Origin: Rhodospirillaceae bacterium bin65
GTDB lineage: Bacteria; Pseudomonadota; Alphaproteobacteria; Bin65
Assembly (NCBI GenBank): GCA_002238725.1
Contig: MPMX01000029.1
Span: forward strand, 1 to 55,263
Length of the DNA stretch: 55,263 bases
Reading direction: 5' to 3'
In this document: positions 26,175 through 34,267 of the stretch, one piece after another
Layout: each line of letters starts with the position of its first letter
Position numbering within the stretch: the stretch's first letter is position 1
The notes under the pieces: model-generated
Database searches by the model: none
Told to the model about the DNA's origin: nothing
What the model saw: only the letters and a program-made list of their open reading frames with translations
Translations under genes and position numbers: made by a program

Positions 26175-26309
26175 ATGAACAAATACGCAATGGCTTTTCG
26201 ATTCTTTGCTCTTGGCGCCTTTTTATTGACTTCAACAACTACGGTGCTCCATTTGATAACCGCGGAAACAGTCTTGGCAAACCCTTGCCCAAATAAGCGG
26301 TGTCGCTAA
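26175..26309 (+). CDS. Small exported cysteine-containing peptide, hypothetical
   Basis: A 44-residue frame starting at an ATG behind GGGAGGGTGTGGG, a strong purine-rich ribosome site. The product has a basic start (MNKYAMAFRF), a hydrophobic core of about 20 residues and a plausible signal-peptidase site after TVLA. The mature remainder would be NPCPNKRCR, a cationic nonapeptide with two Cys. Its TAA stop is the only stop in this frame between 26004 and 27098, so it may instead be the N-terminus of a longer membrane protein cut by a nonsense mutation. No family was recognised; the base composition is foreign to the surrounding genome. Confidence 0.4.
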   Translation: MNKYAMAFRFFALGAFLLTSTTTVLHLITAETVLANPCPNKRCR

Positions 26310-26396
26310 ATTTCTCAGGACACAACAAATCCAAGTAAGTCTTGGCTGTCTAGTCATCTAGAAGCAGCTGAGCCAACTATCTTTGTCATAGTTATT

Positions 26397-27098
26397 ATGG
26401 TATGTTCCGCTTGGGTTGTTGTCATTCAATTCAACATGTTTGGAAACGCTGGCCGAACCCGTAATATTCAAAATGTTGCTAGTTTCTTTTTAGTAAAAGA
26501 AATTACAGAAAAGTGGCAAAAGAGAATTTGCGCCATGGCAACTTCTTTTCCATTGAGTTTCATTTACTTTTTTGTCGCATCTAAATCAGACACAATGGTC
26601 AATAAATTACTCACAAAACTACCTTTAGACGACAAATCTGATGACCTGTTTATCCAACTACTCACTTTTGTATCAGACACTAATCCTGCGATTTTTTCTC
26701 CCATAATATTGTTACTTCTATCGTATCTCATTTTTGCCTCCCAATTGACATTTTTATACAGAAAAATTGAATATGGTATGCTATATATTTCTGGATTTGC
26801 AACTCGAGCAAACGATATTACGCATAGGTACGCTACCCTTCTTCTCAGACGAAATGAATTCGACGATCTAGTAAATATATTGGAAGGCTATAGAAAATCG
26901 AAACTGCCCTTAGCAGAAGAGCTGGAGAACGCTCACGACGCAACAAAGTTGTCATTTTTTTTACTCTATATGGCTAAACCAGACATACCTCGAATCGGGC
27001 TCAAAGATTCATTACTGGAAATTGCTGATAGGAAGCTATCAAAATTGCTTTCACAAAATGAATATAGAGCCTTTAGAGGCCGAGAGAGAACTGCTTAG
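26397..27098 (+). CDS. Hypothetical membrane protein in AT-rich island
   Basis: At least 233 residues, unrecognised. Hydrophobic segments are seen at about residues 2-14, 48-60 and 98-116, and the C-terminal half is soluble with charged helices (LLRRNEFDDLVNILEGYRKS). The ATG at 26397 has no ribosome site and sits inside a hydrophobic segment. The frame is open upstream back to a TAA at 26307, encoding a plausible soluble lead-in (residues such as SSHLEAAEPTIFVIVI) with no standard start codon. The true start is therefore unclear, and a broken gene is possible. Codon use is AT-rich, unlike genes outside the island. Confidence 0.5.
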   Translation: MVCSAWVVVIQFNMFGNAGRTRNIQNVASFFLVKEITEKWQKRICAMATSFPLSFIYFFVASKSDTMVNKLLTKLPLDDKSDDLFIQLLTFVSDTNPAIFSPIILLLLSYLIFASQLTFLYRKIEYGMLYISGFATRANDITHRYATLLLRRNEFDDLVNILEGYRKSKLPLAEELENAHDATKLSFFLLYMAKPDIPRIGLKDSLLEIADRKLSKLLSQNEYRAFRGRERTA

Positions 27099-27145
27099 AT
27101 TCGAATATACGGCTATACCGGTACTGTGAAGAGCGCGCAAAACCA

Positions 27146-27856
27146 ATGGCAGTAGTGGCAGGTATGAAGAAGTTTAAAATTAGACGACTAGAAATTTCAG
27201 TGAACGTATTTCGCTTCTATGCGGCTGTGTCAATATATGCGTTAGCTTGTGTGCTATACATAGTGTTTGTGCCGTTAGCAGCAAAGTACTTCGAAGAGTA
27301 TGATATAGTATGGCCCCTTTTTAGCGGGGCTTTAGTTTACGATTTGATTATAATAACTCTTGCGACTATAATTCCGACAATTATTGGTGTCTTAAAGTTT
27401 TCAGTTGTAAGAGAGGGGCACAGATCGGTCTCTATTCAATTTCGTGCTAAAGCGCTAGTAGCCGCGTTTCTTTTGTCATTTGCAATTAACATTGCTCTTT
27501 TAGTTGAGATTCGAGTAGAGTATTTTTTAGATATGCTTAACAATACGGATTCTAAATTTTCAGGTTTTTTTGGTTGGCCGGAAATTCTTTACATTTTGTG
27601 TCACTCTTTAATTCCCCCGACAGCTATCCTCCTACACTCTTTTGCGAATTTGAAAAATGACTTTGGATTGTTAAGCTTAGGAGTAGCGGTTGCTGCTGTC
27701 ACACTCGGTCATATTTTATCTTATGCAGTTTATGAGTTATTAGCAAAGGTCGAATGGCGCTATTACTGGCATCAAGGTTTTTTGGCGTTTATATTTAGTG
27801 TAGCCTCGTTCGGTGGGTTAAAATTCTACATTAGCGGAGCTGATTTAGAAAATTGA
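27146..27856 (+). CDS. Hypothetical multi-pass membrane protein in AT-rich island
   Basis: A 236-residue protein with about six hydrophobic segments (roughly residues 22-45, 55-80, 100-118, 143-163, 172-195 and 208-226) and a basic cytoplasmic start (MKKFKIRR). No family motif was recognised. Two starts are possible: ATG at 27146 or ATG at 27164, the latter behind GGCAGG. It follows the previous membrane-protein gene by about 50 bases in the same direction, which suggests a small operon. Composition is strongly AT-rich, indicating acquisition from elsewhere. Confidence 0.6.
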   Translation: MAVVAGMKKFKIRRLEISVNVFRFYAAVSIYALACVLYIVFVPLAAKYFEEYDIVWPLFSGALVYDLIIITLATIIPTIIGVLKFSVVREGHRSVSIQFRAKALVAAFLLSFAINIALLVEIRVEYFLDMLNNTDSKFSGFFGWPEILYILCHSLIPPTAILLHSFANLKNDFGLLSLGVAVAAVTLGHILSYAVYELLAKVEWRYYWHQGFLAFIFSVASFGGLKFYISGADLEN

Positions 27857-27923
27857 CAATATTGTAGTGGTAATTGTAGCGCAAGTAAGTATGATTGGAT
27901 ACATTTTACAAGTCAGGAACCTG

Positions 27924-29540
27924 CTAATCTTTCAGTTGTATAATTAGCCTCGTAAAATTTTCTGCTAGCTCTGCACTGCCTTTTGCAGTGCCGTAGACAT
28001 ACCTATCCGGGCGGATCAGGACGGCGTTTAGGCTCGCACAAGTGTGCCATTGGGCGAATCTGTCTTCGAAGTCTCGAAATGTATCGATCCCGGCAGCTGA
28101 TTTAGCCGGCAACCCGGATGTGTTCTTAGACCGAAAATCACCGCGCATGATGACGATCCGGCGCCCGCCGATCCCCCGCCACACATCCTCTAGCCCCTCC
28201 ATCCACGCCTGCGCCTCAAATCCCGTCGTCACATACAACCACTCCATCGGCACCAAGTCGTCGAGCAGGCGTTTGCTGCCGTTGGAAGCGTAGACTTCCG
28301 GCTGTGGCATCAGGGTTCCGGCGACCTGTTCCTCCCGCGGCACGCCCTCCTCGAAGTGCAATATTCCCGTCTCCAGGTTCGGCACGAATTTCTGGCGCCG
28401 CGTCTCCATCCTCCCCGCCTTCAGGTCCGCCTCCAGCGCCGCGTCGCGCGCCCGGGCCTTGTCCATGTCGAGTTCGCCGACGATCTTGCCGAATTCCTTT
28501 GCCGCCTCGACCACGGCGACGACGTGGGGCCGGCGCTCGTCGCGGTAGCTGTCGAGCAACGCCGCGTTGAAGCCGGTGCGCTTGATGTGGACCAGCTTCC
28601 AGGCCAGGTTGGCGGCGTCGCGGATGCCGGAGCCCAGGCCCTGGCCGAGGAAGGGCGGCGTCTGGTGGATGGCGTCGCCGGCCAGCAGTACCCGCCCCTT
28701 GCGCCATTCCGTGCCGACGCGCGCGGCGAAGCGGTAGGTCGCGCTGCGCCAGATCTCCACGGCGTCGGTATCGACATGGTCGGCGAGCACTTCGCGCACC
28801 CGCGCCGGGTCGTCGAACTCCGCCGGCGTCTCGCCCGGCATGACCTTCATCTCCCAGCGACGCAGCCTGCCCGGCCCGGGGATGAAGGTGGCCGGCCGCC
28901 ACGGCCAGCAGAATTGCGTGCCCTTGGCCGGGATCGCGGTCTCGCGCTGTTGCAGCGCATCGACCACCAGCCAGCTCTCGTCGAAGCCCAAATCCTCCAG
29001 CGGCAGGCCGAGCGCCCGGCGCACGCCGCTGTTCGCGCCGTCGCAGCCGACCAGGAAATCGCCGGTCACCGTCTCCGTTTCGCCGCTCTCCCGGTCCAGA
29101 ATGTCGACCTCGACCCGGTCGCCGGTGTCGCGGAAACCCTCGACCGACCGGCTGAGCAGCAGGGTGACGGTCTCGCGCCGGGCCAGCGCCTCGCGCAGCA
29201 GGCGCTCCATCTCCGGCTGGACGAAGGTGAAGGTCGGCGGCCAGCCGAGGTCCCAGGGCGGCGGCAAGGGATCGAACAGCTTGATGACCTGGCCGTCGAT
29301 GCCGCGGAAATCGGTGCCGGGATGGGGCCGGATGCCCTTGGCGAATTCCTCCGCCACGCCGCAGAACTGGAGGACGCGCATGCCCTCCCAGTCGAAGGTG
29401 ATGGCGCGCGGCTTGTCGTAGACTTCGCGGTGCTTCTCGGCGATGCAGACGCTCAGCCCCCGCGCCGCCAGCAGGTTGCCCAGCGCCGCGCCGACCGGCC
29501 CGCAGCCGGCTATGACGACATCGTAGTGGGTCATGGCCAT
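27924..29540 (-). CDS. FAD-dependent aromatic hydroxylase, MhpA-like
   Basis: A 538-residue class A flavoprotein monooxygenase. The N-terminal FAD motif is VVIAGCGPVGAALG (about residues 8-21), the DG motif is FLVGCDGANSGVRRALG near residue 165, and the second FAD motif is GRVLLAGDAIHQTPPFLGQG near residue 290. It resembles 3-(3-hydroxyphenyl)propionate and related phenol hydroxylases, which insert one oxygen ortho to a hydroxyl using NAD(P)H. The start is the first ATG of MAMTHYD. Its last 60 codons are less GC-rich than the rest and end at the edge of the AT-rich island, so the island boundary touches its 3' end. Confidence 0.93.
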   Translation of the reverse strand: MAMTHYDVVIAGCGPVGAALGNLLAARGLSVCIAEKHREVYDKPRAITFDWEGMRVLQFCGVAEEFAKGIRPHPGTDFRGIDGQVIKLFDPLPPPWDLGWPPTFTFVQPEMERLLREALARRETVTLLLSRSVEGFRDTGDRVEVDILDRESGETETVTGDFLVGCDGANSGVRRALGLPLEDLGFDESWLVVDALQQRETAIPAKGTQFCWPWRPATFIPGPGRLRRWEMKVMPGETPAEFDDPARVREVLADHVDTDAVEIWRSATYRFAARVGTEWRKGRVLLAGDAIHQTPPFLGQGLGSGIRDAANLAWKLVHIKRTGFNAALLDSYRDERRPHVVAVVEAAKEFGKIVGELDMDKARARDAALEADLKAGRMETRRQKFVPNLETGILHFEEGVPREEQVAGTLMPQPEVYASNGSKRLLDDLVPMEWLYVTTGFEAQAWMEGLEDVWRGIGGRRIVIMRGDFRSKNTSGLPAKSAAGIDTFRDFEDRFAQWHTCASLNAVLIRPDRYVYGTAKGSAELAENFTRLIIQLKD

Positions 29541-29643
29541 TCCGCTATCGCCGTTCGCCCGGACTGCGAACTTCCCTGGGGGATATCAGCCGGTCTGAGC
29601 GGAATGCCTGCCTCTCGACCGACTATGCCCAAGAATTCCCATA

Positions 29644-29752
29644 TTGCCACCCCGGCCGACCGGAGGGAGAGCCGGGGTCCAGGGCCACCGGCACGGCCTG
29701 CGCGCGCGGCCCTGGACCCCGGATCGTCGCTGCGCTCCGTCCGGGGTGGCAA
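29644..29752. repeat. Dispersed palindromic intergenic repeat, copy B
   Basis: Outer arms TTGCCACCCCGG and CCGGGGTGGCAA are perfect inverted repeats; inner arms CCGGGGTCCAGGGCC and GGCCCTGGACCCCGG are also perfect, so a long RNA or cruciform structure can form. The right arm with its GCTCCGTCCGGGG block matches copies A (8.5 kb) and C (52.7 kb). It fills the gap between the MhpA-like gene and the DUF3500 gene. Confidence 0.75.
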
Positions 29753-29772
29753 ATAGCGGTTCGGGTAGCTCT

Positions 29773-31023
29773 TCAGCGACATTGTCGATCCGCCCCACCG
29801 ACGTGCGACTGCCGGTAATGCCGGCGCAGCAGGTCGATGCCGTAGTCGTTGCCGTTGGGCGTGCGCACGATGGTGTGGACATGGAATTTCGCCGGCTCCC
29901 GGTTGGTCAGGAAGACGCCGCTGTGCATGTCGAACTCGATGAACACGACCGGGCTCTGGATGCGGTAGTAGAAGGCGTCGGCCTCGCCGGCCCCGCCGAT
30001 CCAGCAGAAATGCGTTTCCGCCAGATGGCGCTCGAAATCCTCCAGCCGCGCCCGGCGCGGCCCGTCCGGCAGGGTGGCGAGATATTCGCCGGCGAGGTCG
30101 GTCAGCATCTGCCGCTGCCGCCCGCTCATCAGCGCGGCCTCCAGCCCTTCGTAGGGCACGATACGGTTGTCTTGGTGTGCGCCGCCCAGGTGCATGTGAT
30201 CGGCGAAATGGCGCCGGCCCTCGGGCAGGTCCTCGCCCAGGATTGAGTGCCCGACGACCGCCTTGTCGCGCAACGCCGGCGGCAGGGCGTTCATCAGCTC
30301 CAGCCCGCGGCGCTCATGGTCCCGGAACAGCCGCAGGCCGGCATAGCGGCCGCTGTCGGCATGGGTGATCTCCGCGCCCAGAAAGCAAGGCGTCAGCACC
30401 ATCTGCCCGTCCAGCGTGAGGCAGTTGAGCGACAGGTGATGGCCGAACAGTTGCCAGCCCCAGGGCTCGGCGGTCGCGGGCTCGCCGAACAGGCAGAAGG
30501 TGTAGCTCCATTCGTTCAGCACGCCCGGCGCGCCGAGCACGTCGCCGAGGAAGGCGTTGAGGCGCATCACGCCCTCGCTCGCGGCATAGCCGGCCTCGCT
30601 CAGGCTCGCCCGCACGACCTGCATCGCGAGGTCGCGCACCGGCGCGGCGGCCATTTCCAGCCGCAGCCCGTGTTCCTCGGCCACCATCTCGGTGTTCTGC
30701 CATCGGCGCCACAGGGGCGAACCGACCGGATGCAACATCCGCGCCCGCTCGTCCGGCGTCAGGGCGTCGAGCAGCCGCCACGCCGCTTCGGCCATCGCCG
30801 CGACCGGCGCACCCTCCGGCTTCAGGGCGAACAGGCCGTCGCGCGCCGCGCCATCCGTCGTGATGCCGGCGAAAGGCCGGTCCGCCAGCGCCGCCCATTC
30901 CTCGAACAGCTCGCGCGGCCTCGGCGATTTCAGACGGGCGGCCGTATGGGCTTCGGCTGTGGCGCCGGCGATCCGGGTTTCGTCGGGGCCGGGAATGTAC
31001 GGACGGTAATCCAGTTGCGCCAT
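29773..31023 (-). CDS. DUF3500-family protein
   Basis: A 416-residue protein with hallmarks of DUF3500: NEWSYTFCLFGEP and GWQLFGHHLSLNC in the middle, LTPCFLGAEITH, and a C-terminal His-rich end (AKFHVHTIVRTPNGNDYG). The family has no assigned reaction; homologues often sit near oxidases and TRAP transporters. The start ATG at 31023 is followed directly by conserved sequence. It lies 96 bases downstream of the Baeyer-Villiger-type gene in the same direction and upstream of the MhpA-like gene, so the three may form one transcription unit. Confidence 0.85.
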   Translation of the reverse strand: MAQLDYRPYIPGPDETRIAGATAEAHTAARLKSPRPRELFEEWAALADRPFAGITTDGAARDGLFALKPEGAPVAAMAEAAWRLLDALTPDERARMLHPVGSPLWRRWQNTEMVAEEHGLRLEMAAAPVRDLAMQVVRASLSEAGYAASEGVMRLNAFLGDVLGAPGVLNEWSYTFCLFGEPATAEPWGWQLFGHHLSLNCLTLDGQMVLTPCFLGAEITHADSGRYAGLRLFRDHERRGLELMNALPPALRDKAVVGHSILGEDLPEGRRHFADHMHLGGAHQDNRIVPYEGLEAALMSGRQRQMLTDLAGEYLATLPDGPRRARLEDFERHLAETHFCWIGGAGEADAFYYRIQSPVVFIEFDMHSGVFLTNREPAKFHVHTIVRTPNGNDYGIDLLRRHYRQSHVGGADRQCR

Positions 31024-31119
31024 GCGGCCTTCCTCTCGCGCGGAACCGGACCGGCCGATCGCGCGCGCAATCTATTCCGCGAAGCCGCCGCCGGTGTCAA
31101 ACCGGAGCCGGGGCCGGTT

Positions 31120-32739
31120 TCATTCCGCGGCGACGGCCGGGTCCGCCGGGGTGAGCGCGAAGGCATTGTAACCGTCCGCCGCTGCCTTTTCGCAGGCGTC
31201 GAGATAGGCCGGCACGCCGCCGAGATAGGGCATGTAGACCCGCGGCTTGCCGGGCACGTTGGCGCCGACATACCAGGAGTCGCCATCGGGCAGCAGCGTG
31301 CGCGCCGAGGCCGCGGCCACCTCCTCGAACCAGGCGTCCTCGGCCTCTGCGCGCGCCTCGATCTCCGCGACGCCGTTGGCGCGCAGATAATCCAGGCAGG
31401 CGGCGATCCAGTCGACATTCTGCTCGGCCGAGGTCACCATGTTGCTCAGCACCGACGGGCTGCCCGGACCCGTAACGATGAACAGGTTGGGGAAGCCGGC
31501 CACGGCGAGGCCGAGCAGCGTGGACGGCCGGACGCGCCATTTCTCGCGCAGGCTCCGTCCGCCGCGGCCCTTCGGATCGATCCGGCTGAGCGCGCCGGTC
31601 ATGGCGTCGAAGCCGGTCGCGAGGATGAGCGCGTCGAGCGGATAGAAGGTCCTCTGCGTGCGCACGCCCTCCGCCTCGACGGTCACGATCCCTTCGTCGC
31701 GCAGGTCGACGAGGCGGACGTTCGACCGGTTGAACGCCTCGAAATACTCCGTGTCGACGCAGAGCCGTTTCGAGCCCAGCGGATGGTCCCGCGGCATGAG
31801 CTTGCGCGCGGTCTCCGGGTCGCGGACGCGCCCGGCGATCTTGCGGCGCACGAAGTCCGCAGCGGCCTCGTTGACCCGCCGGTCGGTCGCCTGGTCCGGA
31901 AAGCCGTAGCTGAAGGTCAGGCCGCCGAGCTGCCAGCGCGCCTCCAGAACCGCCTCCCGTTCCCCGGGCGGCATGTCCGCGCCCGGCCGTGTGTTGTGGT
32001 TCATGAGCGCGTTGTTGCGCGTGCGGCGCGCGGCGGCGCGGCGGGCCGGATAATGCCGTTTCCAGTCGGCCCGCTCGGCTTCGCCCAACGGCCGGTTATG
32101 GGCCGGAATGACATAGTTGGCCGTGCGTTGAAAGACCGTCAGTTCCCCGGCCGCTTCGGCGACGATCGGGATTGCCTGGATTGCCGACGATCCCGTACCG
32201 ACAACGCCGACCTGCCGGCTTGCAAAGTCGACGCCGTCCTGTGGCCAGTCCGTTGTCCGGTAGATGTCGCCGGCAAAATCGCCCAGGCCGGGAATCGCCG
32301 GATCGATCGGCACAGACAGGCACCCCGTGGCCATGATGCAAAACGCGGCGCTGTATACCTGGCCGTCCCCGGCCTCGATCCGCCACCGATGCCCGGCCTC
32401 GTCGAAGACGGCGGTAATCACCCGGGCGTTCAACCGTATGTCCCGGCGCAGGCCGAACCGGTCTGCGACATGATGGATATAGCGCAGGATTTCCGGCTGC
32501 CCGGCGTAGCGCTCGGTCCAGTCCCATTCCTGCTCGACCTCGTCGGAGAATGAGTAGGAATATTGCAGACTCTCGATGTCGCAGCGTGCGCCGGGATAGC
32601 GGTTATGGAACCAGGTGCCGCCGATATCCGACGCCGCTTCAAGCACGCGCACGGCATAGCCGCGCTCGCGCAGCCGGTAGAGCGCGTACAGGCCGGCAAA
32701 TCCGGCTCCGACAACGATTACATCGAACTCCTGCGGCAT
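31120..32739 (-). CDS. Flavin-containing monooxygenase, Baeyer-Villiger type, altered fingerprint
   Basis: A 539-residue flavoprotein monooxygenase related to cyclohexanone and phenylacetone monooxygenases. The FAD motif is VVGAGFAGLYAL (residues 10-20), followed by GGTWFHNRYPGARCDIES; the NADP motif is VGVVGTGSSAIQ (about residues 177-188). The Baeyer-Villiger fingerprint F-x-G-x3-H-x3-W-P reads FAGDIYRTTDWP (residues 155-166), so the conserved His is Arg161. That His is important in characterised enzymes, so this one may be mechanistically different. The ATG at 32739 is used; a 56-residue upstream extension in the same frame is Arg-rich and unconserved. Confidence 0.92.
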   Translation of the reverse strand: MPQEFDVIVVGAGFAGLYALYRLRERGYAVRVLEAASDIGGTWFHNRYPGARCDIESLQYSYSFSDEVEQEWDWTERYAGQPEILRYIHHVADRFGLRRDIRLNARVITAVFDEAGHRWRIEAGDGQVYSAAFCIMATGCLSVPIDPAIPGLGDFAGDIYRTTDWPQDGVDFASRQVGVVGTGSSAIQAIPIVAEAAGELTVFQRTANYVIPAHNRPLGEAERADWKRHYPARRAAARRTRNNALMNHNTRPGADMPPGEREAVLEARWQLGGLTFSYGFPDQATDRRVNEAAADFVRRKIAGRVRDPETARKLMPRDHPLGSKRLCVDTEYFEAFNRSNVRLVDLRDEGIVTVEAEGVRTQRTFYPLDALILATGFDAMTGALSRIDPKGRGGRSLREKWRVRPSTLLGLAVAGFPNLFIVTGPGSPSVLSNMVTSAEQNVDWIAACLDYLRANGVAEIEARAEAEDAWFEEVAAASARTLLPDGDSWYVGANVPGKPRVYMPYLGGVPAYLDACEKAAADGYNAFALTPADPAVAAE

Positions 32740-33129
32740 CGCTCCTTCGCCGGTCTGGGCGCCATCTCCGGTTTCCGGCCGGGCCGCGCTCCTCGCCCGT
32801 CGGCGCCGGCGCGGCAAGAGCTTCCGGCGGCCGTTCGAGATTATTCTTCGGCGCCTGCCTTGGAAGCCAGGGTGCGCCACACCGTCATAGGCAGGACCGG
32901 GCCGCACTGCAAATGCTGAAGCGGATACCTGACGCGCAGCCCCGGCCCGGGCGCCGCATCTCCGCTGTCCGGCCGGCCCCTAGGAGCCGCGCGGCGCTCG
33001 GCCGCTTCCCCGGCGGCGCCGCCTATGTCATTGATCGCGCCGGGATCGGGCCGGCCCGTCGAGCCGCCTCGCGCGCTGCCGTCCTGAACCTTGCACCGTG
33101 CGAAATCCTGCCCCTTCGAGTGTCCCGCC
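32740..33129. other. Intergenic stretch between divergent monooxygenase and cytochrome genes
   Basis: About 390 bases of GC-rich sequence between the divergent starts of the Baeyer-Villiger-type gene and the cytochrome c gene. It should contain both promoters, but I see no consensus sigma-70 boxes, no repeat and no convincing coding frame. Confidence 0.5.
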
Positions 33130-33534
33130 ATGAAGATCGTTTCGACATTCGCCGTCGCCTTTGCCCTGGCGTTGACCGGTCCGTCGGGGCCGGCTTCGGC
33201 CGACATCGCCAAAGGCAAGAAGAATTTCAAGCGCTGCAAGGCCTGCCATTCGCTGACCGAGGGCAAGAACCTGAACGGCCCGTCTTTGTACAAGATTTAC
33301 GGGCGCAAGGCCGCTGCGGTTCCGAAGTTCCGCTATTCCAAGGGGCTGAAGCAGGCCGCAGAAAAGGGCCTGGTGTGGAACCGCGATACCCTGATGGACT
33401 ACCTCAAGCACCCCAAGAAGTTCCTGCAGAAATATCTCGGCAAGAAGCGGGTCAGCAACAAGATGATCAACAAGTTCAAGAAAAAGAAATTCCGCAGGGA
33501 CGTGATCGACTATCTGGAGAGCGTGAGCAAGTAG
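33130..33534 (+). CDS. Small exported c-type cytochrome, lysine-rich
   Basis: A 134-residue class I cytochrome c. A signal peptide (MKIVSTFAVAFALALTGPSGPASA) precedes DIAKGKKNFKRCKACHS, in which Cys36, Cys39 and His40 bind haem. GPSLYKIYGRK follows as in mitochondrial-type cytochromes, and Met112 in KMINKF is in the position of the axial Met. The protein is unusually rich in Lys (KKFLQKYLGKK; KFKKKKF), giving a strongly basic surface. The ATG at 33130 is chosen since an upstream start would block the signal peptide. It is a periplasmic electron carrier; its partner is unknown. Confidence 0.92.
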   Translation: MKIVSTFAVAFALALTGPSGPASADIAKGKKNFKRCKACHSLTEGKNLNGPSLYKIYGRKAAAVPKFRYSKGLKQAAEKGLVWNRDTLMDYLKHPKKFLQKYLGKKRVSNKMINKFKKKKFRRDVIDYLESVSK

Positions 33535-33596
33535 GCGCGCAGTTGCCGGCACGGCCGTAGCCGCGAATCATACTTCGCCGAGGTATTGGTTTCGGT

Positions 33597-33602
33597 TATA
33601 AT
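33597..33602 (+). promoter_or_regulatory. Consensus -10 box upstream of sodC
   Basis: TATAAT at 33597-33602, 38 bases before the TTG start of the superoxide dismutase gene. At 17-base spacing the -35 region reads TTCGCC, only three matches to consensus, so activity may be weak or activator-dependent. Confidence 0.45.
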
Positions 33603-33640
33603 TTCGTTTCCTGAGGTCAACAGGATCGGGGGGCATACCG

Positions 33641-34153
33641 TTGAGATCGATCGTTTTCGCAGCCGTTGCAGCCGGCATATTTCTGGTCTTCGCGGCATTC
33701 CAGCCGGCAGGCGCAGACGACCGAGCGCGCGCCGCGATGATGAACGCAAAGGGCCAGCCAGTCGGCGAGGTCCTGCTGCGCCGGACGCCGCACGGCACGC
33801 TTCTGCATGCCCGGCTCTCCAATCTGCCGCCCGGCGCCCACGCGTTCCATGTCCACGCCATCGGGAAATGCACACCGCCCTTCAAATCGGCTGGCGGTCA
33901 TTTCAATCCGGACGGCAGGAAACACGGCATCGACAGCGGCGCCGGCATGCATGCCGGCGACATGCCCAACATTCATGTGCCGGCGTCCGGCAACCTGGAA
34001 ATCGAGATTCTGAACGCCCGGCTCGAGTTGGGACCGGCCCTGTTCGACAGCGACGGCGCCGCCATCGTGATTCACGCCGGACCGGACGATTACCGCTCGG
34101 ATCCGGCCGGCGCCGCCGGGCCGCGCATCGCCTGCGGGGTCATCGGCAGGTAA
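33641..34153 (+). CDS. sodC: Cu-Zn superoxide dismutase
   Basis: A 170-residue exported Cu-Zn superoxide dismutase that removes superoxide in the periplasm. The signal peptide ends near QPAGA-DD. Metal ligands are visible: FHVHAIGKC (His70, His72, and Cys77 of the disulphide), GGHFNP (His87), and the zinc loop with KHG (His95), GMHAGDMPN (His104, Asp107), then VIHAGPDDY (His145) with the second Cys in RIACGVIG (Cys165). The start is a TTG at 33641 behind GGATCGGGGGG; the next Met would lose the signal peptide. It sits just after the cytochrome c gene. Confidence 0.95.
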   Translation: MRSIVFAAVAAGIFLVFAAFQPAGADDRARAAMMNAKGQPVGEVLLRRTPHGTLLHARLSNLPPGAHAFHVHAIGKCTPPFKSAGGHFNPDGRKHGIDSGAGMHAGDMPNIHVPASGNLEIEILNARLELGPALFDSDGAAIVIHAGPDDYRSDPAGAAGPRIACGVIGR

Positions 34154-34267
34154 TCCGGCCCGGGCCTCCCGCCACCGAATTTCGGGCAGGCGGGCCGGGC
34201 ACATGGGCGAGAGGCGAATTGCGGCCCGGCGCTTGCCCGGCGCGACTCTTTCGGCTAGACGCGCGGG

